From Desulfosporosinus lacus DSM 15449 (GTDB lineage Bacteria > Bacillota > Desulfitobacteriia > Desulfitobacteriales > Desulfitobacteriaceae): 64,000 bases of DNA. The translations under genes were made by a program, and so were the position numbers. Under the pieces are notes generated by a model. That model saw nothing but the letters and a program-made list of their open reading frames with translations. It made no database searches and was not told the origin of the DNA. Positions 53,116 to 60,975 of the stretch are shown here, in pieces; positions within the stretch are counted from its first letter, which is position 1; the number at the start of each line of letters is the position of its first letter. The stretch is from positions 465,402-529,401 of the forward strand of contig NZ_FQXJ01000004.1 in assembly GCF_900129935.1 (NCBI RefSeq), read 5' to 3'.

Positions 53116-54156
53116 TTAGACTTTAAGTGTTTCTCTGTATTGAGAAGGAGAAGAACCCGTCTTACTCTTAAAAACCTTGCTGAAGTATTCTGTATTATTA
53201 TAGCCGATGGTTGAAGCAACCTCTAAAATCTTCCTCTCCTCATCCCGGAGTAGAATCTTAGCTCGATCAATTTTTACATCCGTCATAAAATCGATAAAAT
53301 TAATGCCCGCTACCTTTTTGAAAACTCGGCTGATATAACTTTTATTTAAGAATACACCATGTGAAACGTCTTCCAGAGACAACCTTTCATCAACATGAAC
53401 CACCACATATTTTCCGATGTGGTAGATGAGTTTATTGTCCAGCATTTGATATTTTTTTACCACCTTAGCCGCCTGGGCAAAATCGCGTTTCCACTCCCGC
53501 TTAATTCTCTCTTTGGTTTTAACCATAAATCCCATTTGATAGGTATAGCGTTTATCGTAAATAAATTTTTCCAGCCAGGTTTTTCTTTGAATCAGTTCCT
53601 CATAAATTTTTTTCTTAGTCCGTTCTCCCACAACTTGTGAATTAACGGCATCATTTCCCCAATCAGCATAGATCTGTTCTAAAATACTCTCACAGATAAA
53701 GTCAGTGTTTCCGCCGCCTAAGAAAATATTTTCAATCAGGGCATTGATCTTTAAGGAGAGTTTTTCCCGCACATACTGCTCCCCAAATCCCTCATAGATC
53801 CGGCTGATGGCACTGTCGAGCTGCCCCTCTGATAAAGGTCTCACCAAATAATCAGACGCCCCTGCCAAGAATCCGCCCCGTACCTGTTCATAACTGCTGT
53901 CATCACCGATTAAAATAAGATAGATGTCGGAGAGCCTTTGCCTGATGTACCTAATCAAGGCAATATCCTGAACATGACGGTGATTGGTCACAACACAGAC
54001 AATATCCGCTTTCATTTCTCGCAAACAGTCCATTACATGGTTCTCATCCTGTTCTATCCCCACAAGTTCAAGATCCTGACGTATTCGCCAAAAATCCATT
54101 TGCTCTATTGCTTTTGCCATTTCATGTTGTGTATCTACAATGACTACCCTGTACAT
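53116..54156 (-). CDS. AraC-type regulator with degenerate receiver domain
   Basis: 346 residues: receiver-like domain (1-120), helical linker, AraC HTH (about 245-346; LSLEDVSHGVFLNKSYISRVFKK and ILEVASTIGYNNTEYFSKVFK). The phospho-acceptor strand reads DIVCVVTNHRH, without the usual Asp at its end, and the acidic pair is only VDTQ, so phosphorylation is unlikely. No kinase is adjacent. Probably regulates the SDR/permease locus. Confidence 0.85.
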   Translation of the reverse strand: MYRVVIVDTQHEMAKAIEQMDFWRIRQDLELVGIEQDENHVMDCLREMKADIVCVVTNHRHVQDIALIRYIRQRLSDIYLILIGDDSSYEQVRGGFLAGASDYLVRPLSEGQLDSAISRIYEGFGEQYVREKLSLKINALIENIFLGGGNTDFICESILEQIYADWGNDAVNSQVVGERTKKKIYEELIQRKTWLEKFIYDKRYTYQMGFMVKTKERIKREWKRDFAQAAKVVKKYQMLDNKLIYHIGKYVVVHVDERLSLEDVSHGVFLNKSYISRVFKKVAGINFIDFMTDVKIDRAKILLRDEERKILEVASTIGYNNTEYFSKVFKSKTGSSPSQYRETLKV

Positions 54157-54190
54157 GATCTCTCACTCCTCCCATTTACTTTGAAACATA

Positions 54191-54231
54191 AAAAAACAGA
54201 GAAAACAACTTGAACGCCGTTGTTCTCTCTG
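54191..54231 (-). terminator. Terminator-like hairpin in the regulator leader
   Basis: CAGAGAgAACAAC-type stem; minus strand ends TTTTTT 35 bases before the regulator start. Attenuator or end of an upstream transcript. Confidence 0.6.
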
Positions 54232-54300
54232 CTTAATTCATAAGCTAGTATAATTTAGTTTATCACAAGCTAAAACATCTGTGTCCTATAATACGTTTCC

Positions 54301-54379
54301 CATTGTTTGGGGGGCAGACCCCCTTGCTAAAGAGGCAAAAATCCCAATGCAACAAAGAACAGAAAAAACAGTGAAACTG
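54301..54379. repeat. 79-bp direct repeat, copy 2
   Basis: Exact copy of 47242-47320, which is the 3' end of the MFS gene; same orientation, 7.06 kb apart. Confidence 0.85.
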
Positions 54380-54412
54380 CTATGTGGTGACCTTTTGTTA
54401 ATCTCACCTAAC

Positions 54413-54441
54413 TTGATGCCATAACTTTAATAGGGTATAAT
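54413..54441 (+). promoter_or_regulatory. Sigma-A promoter of the candidate antisense RNA
   Basis: TTGATG, 17 bases, TATAAT, facing the 3' end of the small toxin gene. Confidence 0.65.
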
Positions 54442-54447
54442 TAGCTA

Positions 54448-54578
54448 AGAAATAGTATAGATTAAAACCGGGATGTGTCAACATCCCGGCTGTAAAACTG
54501 GCCGCAGTGAGCGGCTACCAATGGGTAAAGAGCAAGAAGCTCCCTGGGGAAGGGATGGGCTACTTGCTCTTTTGCTTT
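54448..54578 (+). ncRNA. Candidate antitoxin RNA (RatA-like)
   Basis: About 130 bases between a good promoter and a terminator (AAAGAGCAAG / CTTGCTCTTT, tail to 54578). Contains the hairpin CCGGGATGT-ACATCCCGG (54468-54489). It overlaps the last ~19 bases of the toxin ORF and its 3' region in antisense, the arrangement of TxpA/RatA type I systems. Confidence 0.55.
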
Positions 54579-54646
54579 CCGTTGATTATTAGAACGACTA
54601 AAGTCGCAAACGCCACGGCAAACATCAATGCCTGGTACGTACTCAT
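54560..54646 (-). CDS. Holin-like small toxin of a type I toxin-antitoxin system
   Basis: 28 residues: MSTYQALMFAVAFATLVVLI, then NGKQKSK. This fits the 'putative holin-like toxin' family (TxpA/BsrG relatives): MSTYxAL start, one hydrophobic helix, basic end. AAAGGGGGTGA lies about six bases before the ATG, the strong site typical of the family. A + strand RNA appears to overlap its end. Confidence 0.65.
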   Translation of the reverse strand: MSTYQALMFAVAFATLVVLIINGKQKSK

Positions 54647-54758
54647 AAGCCTCACCCCCTTTCCGGGGTTCGGCCGCCCACCCGCCCTATTCAGTTGTAC
54701 AAACCAAGAATATCATAATTATCACTAATTAACCAAATAATTCTGCTTTTTATTAGTA

Positions 54759-54773
54759 GGTGTCAGGCACCGG
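54759..54773. repeat. REP-like repeat, copy 4 (core only)
   Basis: GGTGTCAGGCACCGG without the TGATAAGTT part. Confidence 0.6.
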
Positions 54774-54793
54774 TCTCACCATGTTACATTAAC

Positions 54794-55039
54794 CTACACT
54801 TCAATCCCCTGAGTCCATAGTTCGTTTTCGCTTAAGTCAATTTCCGAATCCCAGCTTACACCGTATCCTCCCATATCAACACTCACAGTCATAAAAAGAG
54901 CCTTATTCTTAAGGGAAAGAAATCGTGGTTGCTCAATCATATTCTGCATATTGTATTGTTTTATAACGGCATTATCAAACGTCACAATTAAGCTATAATC
55001 ATTTGTTGCAACAACTTCTTTTACTTTCGGTGGTATCAT
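54794..55039 (-). CDS. DUF2442 protein
   Basis: 81 residues matching DUF2442 (VKEVVATNDYSLIVTFDNAVIKQYNM ... SWDSEIDLSENELW). Almost always found with DUF4160, which ends 10 bases upstream. A toxin-antitoxin role has been suggested for such pairs, with no clear function. ATG 55039 chosen for TAGGTG about six bases upstream. Confidence 0.85.
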   Translation of the reverse strand: MIPPKVKEVVATNDYSLIVTFDNAVIKQYNMQNMIEQPRFLSLKNKALFMTVSVDMGGYGVSWDSEIDLSENELWTQGIEV

Positions 55040-55048
55040 AAAGTTCAC

Positions 55049-55297
55049 CTACTCTAAGCCCTTTAGTTTTTTGAACTCTTGAGTTTCCCACATATTCATC
55101 AATTCTTCTTGATGAATCCTTCCCCATTCAATTACCATCTTCTTGGCCCTATTCGGTAAATCCCCTTCTAACATATCAAGGGTTTTGATATCGAACAATC
55201 CGACATATTCACCATATGATGCATGAAAATGAGGTGGTAGATGATCATTAAAGAACAACTTCACTATAATTCCATAGAATCTTGCAATCTCGGGCAT
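55049..55297 (-). CDS. DUF4160 protein
   Basis: 82 residues, DUF4160 signature GIIVKLFFNDHLPPHFHASYGEY. First gene of the DUF4160-DUF2442 pair. The His-rich PPHFHA motif is the conserved centre of the family. Function unknown. Confidence 0.87.
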   Translation of the reverse strand: MPEIARFYGIIVKLFFNDHLPPHFHASYGEYVGLFDIKTLDMLEGDLPNRAKKMVIEWGRIHQEELMNMWETQEFKKLKGLE

Positions 55298-55408
55298 TCC
55301 GAGGCCTCCTTTAATTCTGATTTCTTTACAGTAATATTATCCCTTATTATACCATTGTCGCATGCGATGGTGAACTAAAATTCTATCCTAATCGTTTGAA
55401 TCAACCAT

Positions 55409-55436
55409 AAGTTGATAAGTTGGTGTCAGACACCCG
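55409..55436. repeat. REP-like repeat, copy 5
   Basis: AGTTGATAAGTTGGTGTCAGACACC, with one change in the loop side of the palindrome. Confidence 0.65.
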
Positions 55437-55519
55437 GCCCCGGTCTTGTTTTTCCCCAGATGTCAAACTTTGCATAAAAAGAGTTTAGGAGGGAAACTTA
55501 TATTAAAACAGTTAGGGGG

Positions 55520-55975
55520 GTGACGTTGTTGTTTAAAGACAGATTGTTACGAGGGGCATTAGCCGGAATAATTTCAAGTTTATTTATGCTTGCTTGGAAC
55601 TTATTCTCCTATTATATTCTGCATTTTGCTAAAGTAACATGGCTCGAATCATTGAGTCAACTTGTATTAGGACAGCCAGCAAAAGACATTTTAGATTTTC
55701 TCGCAGCATTTGGTAGTTTAATTATTTGGAATGGCTTTTTAGGAGGATTCTTTGTTAGTTTCATAATTCCAGAACGAAGTGGAAGTTATTTAGGAAGAGC
55801 TGTTTGCTTTGGCTATGTAATCTGGTTTTTTCTCTATTCCATTGGAACTTTATACAAAGTAGAAACATTCCATATTGCCTCTCCGGTAACGGTATTTTCA
55901 AATTGGATCGCTGTTATGATATACGGAATTGTCTTAGGTTGGATCACAAAATGGTGGGATACCCATGAAGCATAA
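55520..55975 (+). CDS. Four-span membrane protein of unknown function
   Basis: 151 residues with four hydrophobic segments (about 12-35, 60-82, 92-112, 122-142). Ends TKWWDTHEA. AGGGGGGTGA is just before or inside the first codons, so GTG 55520 is uncertain; TTG 55529 has the better spacing. No family recognised. Confidence 0.6.
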   Translation: MTLLFKDRLLRGALAGIISSLFMLAWNLFSYYILHFAKVTWLESLSQLVLGQPAKDILDFLAAFGSLIIWNGFLGGFFVSFIIPERSGSYLGRAVCFGYVIWFFLYSIGTLYKVETFHIASPVTVFSNWIAVMIYGIVLGWITKWWDTHEA

Positions 55976-56008
55976 AAAAGATGCAAATGATAATAGCAAA
56001 GGCAGATT

Positions 56009-56074
56009 TGACCAAATCATTGCCAAGAATATTTTCCTCACTTCAGGGAGAGAATTGGTTTCAATTCTCTCCCC
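56009..56074 (+). pseudogene. Fragment of a DUF2922 gene
   Basis: Reads FDQIIAKNIFLTSGRELVS, matching DEIIAKDIFFTSGGGLVS of the DUF2922 gene at 41.6 kb. Only about 20 codons remain. Confidence 0.65.
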
Positions 56075-56129
56075 TTGCGGGAGCCGTTCCGGCGAGTAAA
56101 AAGTCAGCCTCGTTCGAATAATGACGCAG

Positions 56130-56903
56130 TTACCAGCGTCTGGAGCTGCCCCCTCCTCCGCCGGAGCCGCCGCCGCCCCCGAATCCTCCCCCGCCACCGC
56201 CACCGCCTCCTCGTCCTCTGAGTAACATTCCTAAAATCAACCCAAAAAAGAAGCCGTTAAAGAAGCGCTGATCCGCATAAATGAGCAGGATGAATAAGAT
56301 GAAAAATATAACTTTAGCCCACAATGGCAAAGGCTTGTCCTCTGCAGCAGCAGCCGTTGAGGAAACCGGCAGTGCCTGTGGGGCATTGATCTCCAAGGCC
56401 ACTTGATATTCTTTAGCTGCTTCCTGAGCTAAGGCACTGTACCCATTCAAAATCCCTTGGTTATAATCATTGTTTTGAAAATAGGGGATCATATACTCAT
56501 CCTGAATCTGACCCGTCTTGGCATCAGGCAAGGCACCTTCCAGCCCATAGCCCACCTCGATCCGAGAGACCCGATCCGTTGGCGAAACGAGGATTAGAAG
56601 CCCATTATTTAAGGTTTTATCCCCAATCCCCCATCCCCTTAGGATTGACAGGGCATATTCCTCAGGTGGTGTATCCTTCAGGCTGTTGACAGTCACGACC
56701 ACAATTTGAGCTTTAGTTTTTTGTTCCAGCGCGGCTGAGGTTTGAATGATAAGTTGTTCTGTCGTCTGATCCAGAACATTAGCCTGATCCAAAACAAAAA
56801 ATTCGCTGCTCGGTTGAGGGATGGCCAGAGTTGCTGCCCCTAACGGAGAGGCCATCGATAGTAAAAACCACAATATTACCGCAAGAAGGGACATCCTCTT
56901 CAT
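56130..56903 (-). CDS. TPM-domain protein (YgcG type)
   Basis: 257 residues: signal peptide, TPM domain (about 35-165; VLDQANVLDQTTEQ, RVSRIEVGYGLEGALPDA), one membrane helix (about 198-222) and a Gly-rich tail ending in GGGGSSRRW. Anchored outside the membrane. The family is linked to LemA and to envelope or photosystem maintenance. lemA lies directly upstream. A piece of its front is duplicated at 49.5 kb. Confidence 0.87.
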   Translation of the reverse strand: MKRMSLLAVILWFLLSMASPLGAATLAIPQPSSEFFVLDQANVLDQTTEQLIIQTSAALEQKTKAQIVVVTVNSLKDTPPEEYALSILRGWGIGDKTLNNGLLILVSPTDRVSRIEVGYGLEGALPDAKTGQIQDEYMIPYFQNNDYNQGILNGYSALAQEAAKEYQVALEINAPQALPVSSTAAAAEDKPLPLWAKVIFFILFILLIYADQRFFNGFFFGLILGMLLRGRGGGGGGGGGFGGGGGSGGGGGSSRRW

Positions 56904-56928
56904 GTCGTCTCATTCCCTTCGTCTACTT

Positions 56929-57486
56929 TTACTTGGAAAAATCAACTGCCGGTGGATTGGTTATATCACCACTTGGTTTGAAGTAATCCTTTTGCCCAAA
57001 GCCTAAGATTCCGGCATAAAGTGATGTCGGAAACCTCTTGGTCTTAGTATTATAGACCTGAACAGAATTATTATAGTCCATTCGAGCGGTAGCAATGCGA
57101 TTCTCTGTGCCGGCCAGCTCATCCTGTAAGGCACGAAAGTTGGCATCCGATTTTAATTGCGGATAGCTTTCGGAAATAGCTAACAATCTTCCCAATGCGC
57201 CAGTCAAAGCCTGATCTGCCTGACCTGCCTCTGCCACGCTTGAAGCACCCGCTAATTTTGCTCTTGCTTCGGCAACTTCAGTAAAAACTTCTTTTTCCTG
57301 TGAAGCATACCCCTTAACAGTCTCCACCAAGTTAGGAATCAAATCCGCTCGACGCTGCAACTGGTTTTGCACCTGGCTCCAGCTCCCATTGACATCTTCT
57401 GAGATCGTTACCAAGTTATTGTACCCTGAGATCAGCATCACTCCCAGAAGGACAATAATACCAACCGGAATTAACCATTTCTTCAT
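56929..57486 (-). CDS. lemA: LemA family protein
   Basis: 185 residues. N-terminal membrane helix (about 5-25) followed by the LemA helical bundle with NLVTISEDVNGSWSQVQNQLQRRADLIPNLVETVKGYASQE. Usually paired with TPM-domain proteins, as here. Role in envelope physiology not well defined. Confidence 0.92.
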   Translation of the reverse strand: MKKWLIPVGIIVLLGVMLISGYNNLVTISEDVNGSWSQVQNQLQRRADLIPNLVETVKGYASQEKEVFTEVAEARAKLAGASSVAEAGQADQALTGALGRLLAISESYPQLKSDANFRALQDELAGTENRIATARMDYNNSVQVYNTKTKRFPTSLYAGILGFGQKDYFKPSGDITNPPAVDFSK

Positions 57487-57517
57487 CAGTAATCCCCTCC
57501 AACTTATTTTAAGTACT

Positions 57518-57721
57518 CATAATCTTTCCCTAGATTATTTATCATTTTACCACATGCATAACACATTAGCTAAAATCAGCCTCGTTGTAACTCAATTATT
57601 CTATGTTACACATAAAAATATGAAAGGCAAAGAGGCCTATGATTGCAACATCACATGCCCCTTTGCTTTTGAAACTGCTGTCATCACCGATTTGCTCTAT
57701 TGCTTTTGCCATTTCATGTTG
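57518..57721. repeat. Mosaic of pieces from the 53-54.1 kb regulator locus
   Basis: 57627-57666 matches the terminator region at 52979-53018, 57673-57690 matches 53892-53910, and 57691-57721 matches 54099-54129 (start of the regulator gene). The order is kept and the rest deleted, so this is a twice-deleted copy of that gene. 57518-57711 has a further copy at 49.64-49.84 kb. Confidence 0.75.
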
Positions 57722-57835
57722 AAGATAACAGCTCCCTTTTTTTGATTCATTCCGAGTCCGATAATGAGCGACACGTGAAGTAAGAGCCCCTCATTCAGGC
57801 AAGTTTCGAAACCCTAGCTTTCACAAGCTAAACAA

Positions 57836-57864
57836 TAAGTTGATAAGTTGGTGTCAGGCACCGG
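57836..57864. repeat. REP-like repeat, copy 6
   Basis: TAAGTTGATAAGTTGGTGTCAGGCACCGG split as TGATAAGTT + GGTGTCAGGCACCGG; full copy. Confidence 0.7.
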
Positions 57865-57950
57865 TCCTCCGGTCCTGGGTCCTGTACTGTCAAGCACGGG
57901 GTTCCTTCCCTTTCTTGACATTCTTGCTTATTTTGATGATTTTACTGTTC

Positions 57951-57979
57951 TTGCTACTTTTTGAGAAATTGGTTATAAT
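57951..57979 (+). promoter_or_regulatory. Sigma-A promoter of the HTH/PIN pair
   Basis: TTGCTA, 17 bases, TATAAT, 23 bases before the start codon of the HTH gene. Confidence 0.7.
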
Positions 57980-58001
57980 ACTAGTAGGAGGTGTTTTAGT
58001 C

Positions 58002-58427
58002 ATGGAAGTACGTGCAAAAGATAAATCTGATGCTCTTCATGCCTTAGTGCAGTCAGTCCAAATGGGTCAGGTCAAGCGGATTAGACAGTCTCTTGAATCC
58101 CTTCTTACGATTACTGCTTTAGAAATTGATCCTGTGCAAGTTAGGATACTACAAAGCTTTGCAAATAGTATTAAACTTGACAGTGAAATGTTATCGACAG
58201 GACAGGTAGCCAAGAAATTAGGTGTATCTACACAAGCCGTCATCAATTGGATTGAGGCGGGAAGACTGGAGGCTATTAAGCTTCCTGGCGGGCACTATCG
58301 GATCCCGGCAGACCAATTTAGAACTACCATCGAACAGGATACTAAAAGAGAGGTCATTTTTGAACAACTATGGACAAAACGAGAAGGTTTACCTCCAATT
58401 GATGAGGACGATTTAGAGGACTTGTGA
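58002..58427 (+). CDS. HTH (MerR/excisionase-type) antitoxin of a PIN toxin
   Basis: 141 residues. Central to C-terminal helix-turn-helix: STGQVAKKLGVSTQAVINWI, then AGRLEAIKLPGGHYRIPADQF, the excisionase-like wing. Acidic end PPIDEDDLEDL. AGGAGGTG eight bases before ATG 58002. The PIN gene begins one base after its stop. A diverged paralogue lies at 60.98 kb. Confidence 0.8.
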   Translation: MEVRAKDKSDALHALVQSVQMGQVKRIRQSLESLLTITALEIDPVQVRILQSFANSIKLDSEMLSTGQVAKKLGVSTQAVINWIEAGRLEAIKLPGGHYRIPADQFRTTIEQDTKREVIFEQLWTKREGLPPIDEDDLEDL

Positions 58428-58428
58428 T

Positions 58429-58980
58429 ATGGATCGAGTGTTATTTGATACAACCGTTCTCTGTGGTGCGATCCTTACCCGCGGTATAAACTATAAACTC
58501 CTGGAACTTGCCCAGATTCCCACATTATTTGAACCAGTAATTACTGAAGTTGTAGTATGTGAATTCATAGCAAATTGCCGAAGGGGCATGAGAGGAACTA
58601 TTTACTCCGAGAAGGAAATTGATCTGTTCTTTGAGGGTTTTGCCCCACTCTTAAACTTTGAAAACATCGAGCGTATTCAGGTAGGTCGGCAACTCTGGAT
58701 AGACCTTACAAAATCAAACCAACCAATAGGACATTTCCTGTATAACCTATTCATGTTACGAACTGGTCAAAGAAAAGAGGAACTGCTGATCACCCTTGAC
58801 AACGAAGGTAAAAAACTGAAGGATATTGACCCCTGCGACATCCATGTGATGTTTGGAGCACTGGAACACGATTGTAACATACTGTTAACAGCTAATGTAG
58901 ATGACTTTCCCAAGATATTCGGCAACGTTGAAGTTGTACGCCCTAGTGCTTTCTATGAATACCTTATTAACAAACTCTAA
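58429..58980 (+). CDS. PIN-domain toxin (VapC-like)
   Basis: 183 residues, PIN nuclease fold: first acid in LFDTTVLCGAI, E in TEVVVCEFI, and DIHVMFGALEHDCNILLTANVDDF near the end, giving the expected acidic metal site. Longer than VapC (about 135). It follows the HTH gene with one base between. Looks intact. Confidence 0.82.
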   Translation: MDRVLFDTTVLCGAILTRGINYKLLELAQIPTLFEPVITEVVVCEFIANCRRGMRGTIYSEKEIDLFFEGFAPLLNFENIERIQVGRQLWIDLTKSNQPIGHFLYNLFMLRTGQRKEELLITLDNEGKKLKDIDPCDIHVMFGALEHDCNILLTANVDDFPKIFGNVEVVRPSAFYEYLINKL

Positions 58981-58994
58981 CCCCTAATTAAATA

Positions 58995-59018
58995 TGATAA
59001 GTTGGTGTCAGGCACCGG
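58995..59018. repeat. REP-like repeat, copy 7
   Basis: TGATAAGTT then GGTGTCAGGCACCGG. A partial further match (TGTCAGGCAC) is at 59911. Confidence 0.7.
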
Positions 59019-59143
59019 TCCCCTTTCTTTGTTGAGTTGAATGGCCCCTTGATTACTCCTGTTTCTTTGATATTATTAATTCAAAGAAAAATTGAATATT
59101 TGAAATTTTCATATCTCAAACCATTTAAAGGGAGGTAATCAAC

Positions 59144-59485
59144 ATGTTAAAAAAACGTATCTCGGTATCTCAAAAACGCCAAATAACCATCCCAATTGAG
59201 TTTTATAATGACATTGGTATCGAAAAAGAGGTTGAGTGTTATATCCAGAATAATGCCATTGTTATACGCCCTGTACGTGAGAGCGGCGGTGAGTTTGATG
59301 AACAAATCTTAGCCGACTTGATTTCCCAAGGCTTATCCGGCGAAGAGTTGCTTAACAGATTTAAAGAAGCAAGAAAAAAAATCCGTCCAGCAGTCGAAGG
59401 ACTAATTGCAGAGGCCGAGCTTGCAGCTAAGGATAAAAGCAAGCATTCCACTTATGATGATGTATTTGGCGCGGAGGATAAGTGA
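59144..59485 (+). CDS. AbrB-type antitoxin
   Basis: 113 residues. KRISVSQKRQITIPIEFYNDIGIEKEVECYI is a full AbrB/SpoVT hairpin; the rest is helical and binds the toxin. GGGAGG upstream of ATG. The toxin gene overlaps or abuts its stop. Confidence 0.82.
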   Translation: MLKKRISVSQKRQITIPIEFYNDIGIEKEVECYIQNNAIVIRPVRESGGEFDEQILADLISQGLSGEELLNRFKEARKKIRPAVEGLIAEAELAAKDKSKHSTYDDVFGAEDK

Positions 59486-59487
59486 AG

Positions 59488-59787
59488 ATGCATAAACTCA
59501 TCGTTTTGCCTCCCGCTGCTCGTTTTATAAAAAAACTCAAAGAAAAACCTCTTAAGAATCTTTTCCAAAAAACTGTAGACAAAATTCTTATTGATCCTTA
59601 CATCGGAGAAGCTAAAAGCGGGGACCTTTCAGGTATTTACTGCTGCGATATATATTACAATAAAACCAATTATGAGCTCGCTTATACACTTGTTGAAAAG
59701 CCAACTGAAACTATTGTTATTGTACTTGCTGGTACTCGTGAGAACTTCTACGAAGAACTAAAACGGTACACGAAACAATTACAATAA
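59488..59787 (+). CDS. RelE/ParE-family toxin
   Basis: About 99 residues: KLIVLPPAARFIKKLKEKPLKNLF, GDLSGIYCCDIYYNKTNYELAYTL, IVIVLAGTRENFYEELKRY, the order of a RelE-type toxin (TRENFYEEL end resembles HigB/RelE). ATG 59488; a GTG six bases earlier is possible, with GGAGG four bases away. Followed by a terminator at 59787-59808. Confidence 0.75.
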   Translation: MHKLIVLPPAARFIKKLKEKPLKNLFQKTVDKILIDPYIGEAKSGDLSGIYCCDIYYNKTNYELAYTLVEKPTETIVIVLAGTRENFYEELKRYTKQLQ

Positions 59788-59808
59788 AACCTCCTAATCG
59801 GGAGGTTT
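59787..59808 (+). terminator. Terminator after the AbrB/RelE pair
   Basis: AAACCTCC / GGAGGTTT with a short loop. Confidence 0.65.
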
Positions 59809-59972
59809 CCTCATGCAAGGATGCCTCTAAATTTGACCGTTGCGTCCGATAATAATTCTTACATTCAGTAAGAGTCTTGTTTCAGGGCAGATAATTACTA
59901 TCTATAAGTCTGTCAGGCACAGGGTACCTTCCACACTGGCTGCTCTGCCCATAACCCCTGCTAAAAGTACCG

Positions 59973-60293
59973 TCAAGATTCAACACGGATAACGTCACAC
60001 GTCATAAGCGAGCATAAAAACAAGTCACCCCTAGCATTATTTGCTTGAGGGTGACTTGTTTTTATGACATTCCCGCCCTGGATCAAGAAAATAGTTAAAT
60101 TCAATAAAAGAGAAATCTTTTCATGTGGCAAACCGTATAATTCTTTTTTTCCGTTTATAAAATCTGAAAGCCAATTAATTTCAATGTCAGTTACTTTATT
60201 TAAAGTGTTTAATGTAATTTTGTATTCTTTAATAGCTATCAATAGCTTTTCCCTTAAATCAACGGGTTCTAAAGCAATCCTTGTTGTTTGCAT
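59973..60293 (-). CDS. HTH-domain protein with altered C-terminus
   Basis: About 106 residues; LREKLLIAIKEYKITLNTLNKVTDIEINWLSDFINGK is a helix-turn-helix region like small phage-type regulators. The last ~35 residues (from GGNVIKTS) are encoded by the 95-bp repeat, so the original end was probably replaced. ATG 60293 with AAAGGAG six bases upstream. Confidence 0.5.
   Translation of the reverse strand: MQTTRIALEPVDLREKLLIAIKEYKITLNTLNKVTDIEINWLSDFINGKKELYGLPHEKISLLLNLTIFLIQGGNVIKTSHPQANNARGDLFLCSLMTCDVIRVES
59988..60082. repeat. 95-bp repeat with terminator hairpin, copy 1
   Basis: Matches 61516-61610 with one difference seen. Contains AAAAACAAGTCACCC / GGGTGACTTGTTTTT, a bidirectional terminator. 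Confidence 0.85.
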
Positions 60294-60950
60294 TGTGGCT
60301 CCTTTCTGTGTTTCTTCCATACTCGTATAATTTGTGCATCTTTTATATTATAGCCCATCTAACATAAAATGTAATTATTCCCATTATCCTACTTCGAGGA
60401 ATAATATTTAATTGGCTGTTTAACCGGAATGGTGGCTCTGAAATTCTGGAACCATGGTTCTCTCAATCCGAAATGATGGCTCATTTTGACCCGGAGTATT
60501 CATACAGTTACGTGCCATCTAATTAGCTCTAAACCCAGTTTGCTTTACATCTTCAATTCTTGTTTGTCCAATTGCTCTAACTATTTTTTTAACTAAGCAT
60601 TGTCTATTATCTACAAACCTATGTCATCTATAAAACTACTAAAAAAACGGGCCAAAACATGCACTATTTGGCCCGTTTTTCACTTCAAAACCGCTACCTA
60701 TAGTGGCTGACCTGCCATATTTGCCCTTCAAACCACTATTCATCATCAGAACTATACTCTCAACGGCCGTGTGCCGTGAGGAATATCCCGCTGGCAATCA
60801 GCGAATTCATGACGATCATGGCTTCTGCCAATACGGCGCTGGCTAGCACAATTTTTGATCCAACCCAGCTTCTGAGGTTAGCTTTTCAAGATTTTAAAAT
60901 AGCTTTTCGTCCCAGTTCCCGAGCAGTTTGGCTTTTTTGGGATTTTTGGT
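60294..60950. other. Gap with insertion-sequence-like debris
   Basis: About 650 bases without an intact gene. 60428-60500 carries CCGGAATGGTGGCTCTGA and ATGGCTCATTTTGACCCGGA phrases like those flanking degraded IS21-type elements (recognised by resemblance only). A hairpin terminator AACGGGCCAAA / TTTGGCCCGTT with TTTT lies at 60641-60680. Confidence 0.45.
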
Positions 60951-60956
60951 TATAAT
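60928..60956 (+). promoter_or_regulatory. Sigma-A promoter of the orphan HTH gene
   Basis: TTGGCT, 17 bases, TATAAT; GGTTATAAT is shared with the promoter of the paralogue at 57.97 kb. Confidence 0.65.
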
Positions 60957-60975
60957 TAAGATGGAGGTGTCTCAA

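Noticed and set aside
60760..60880. Minus-strand fragment resembling the last helix of a P-type ATPase
   Set aside because: Only about 30 codons and a generic hydrophobic pattern; not enough to name.
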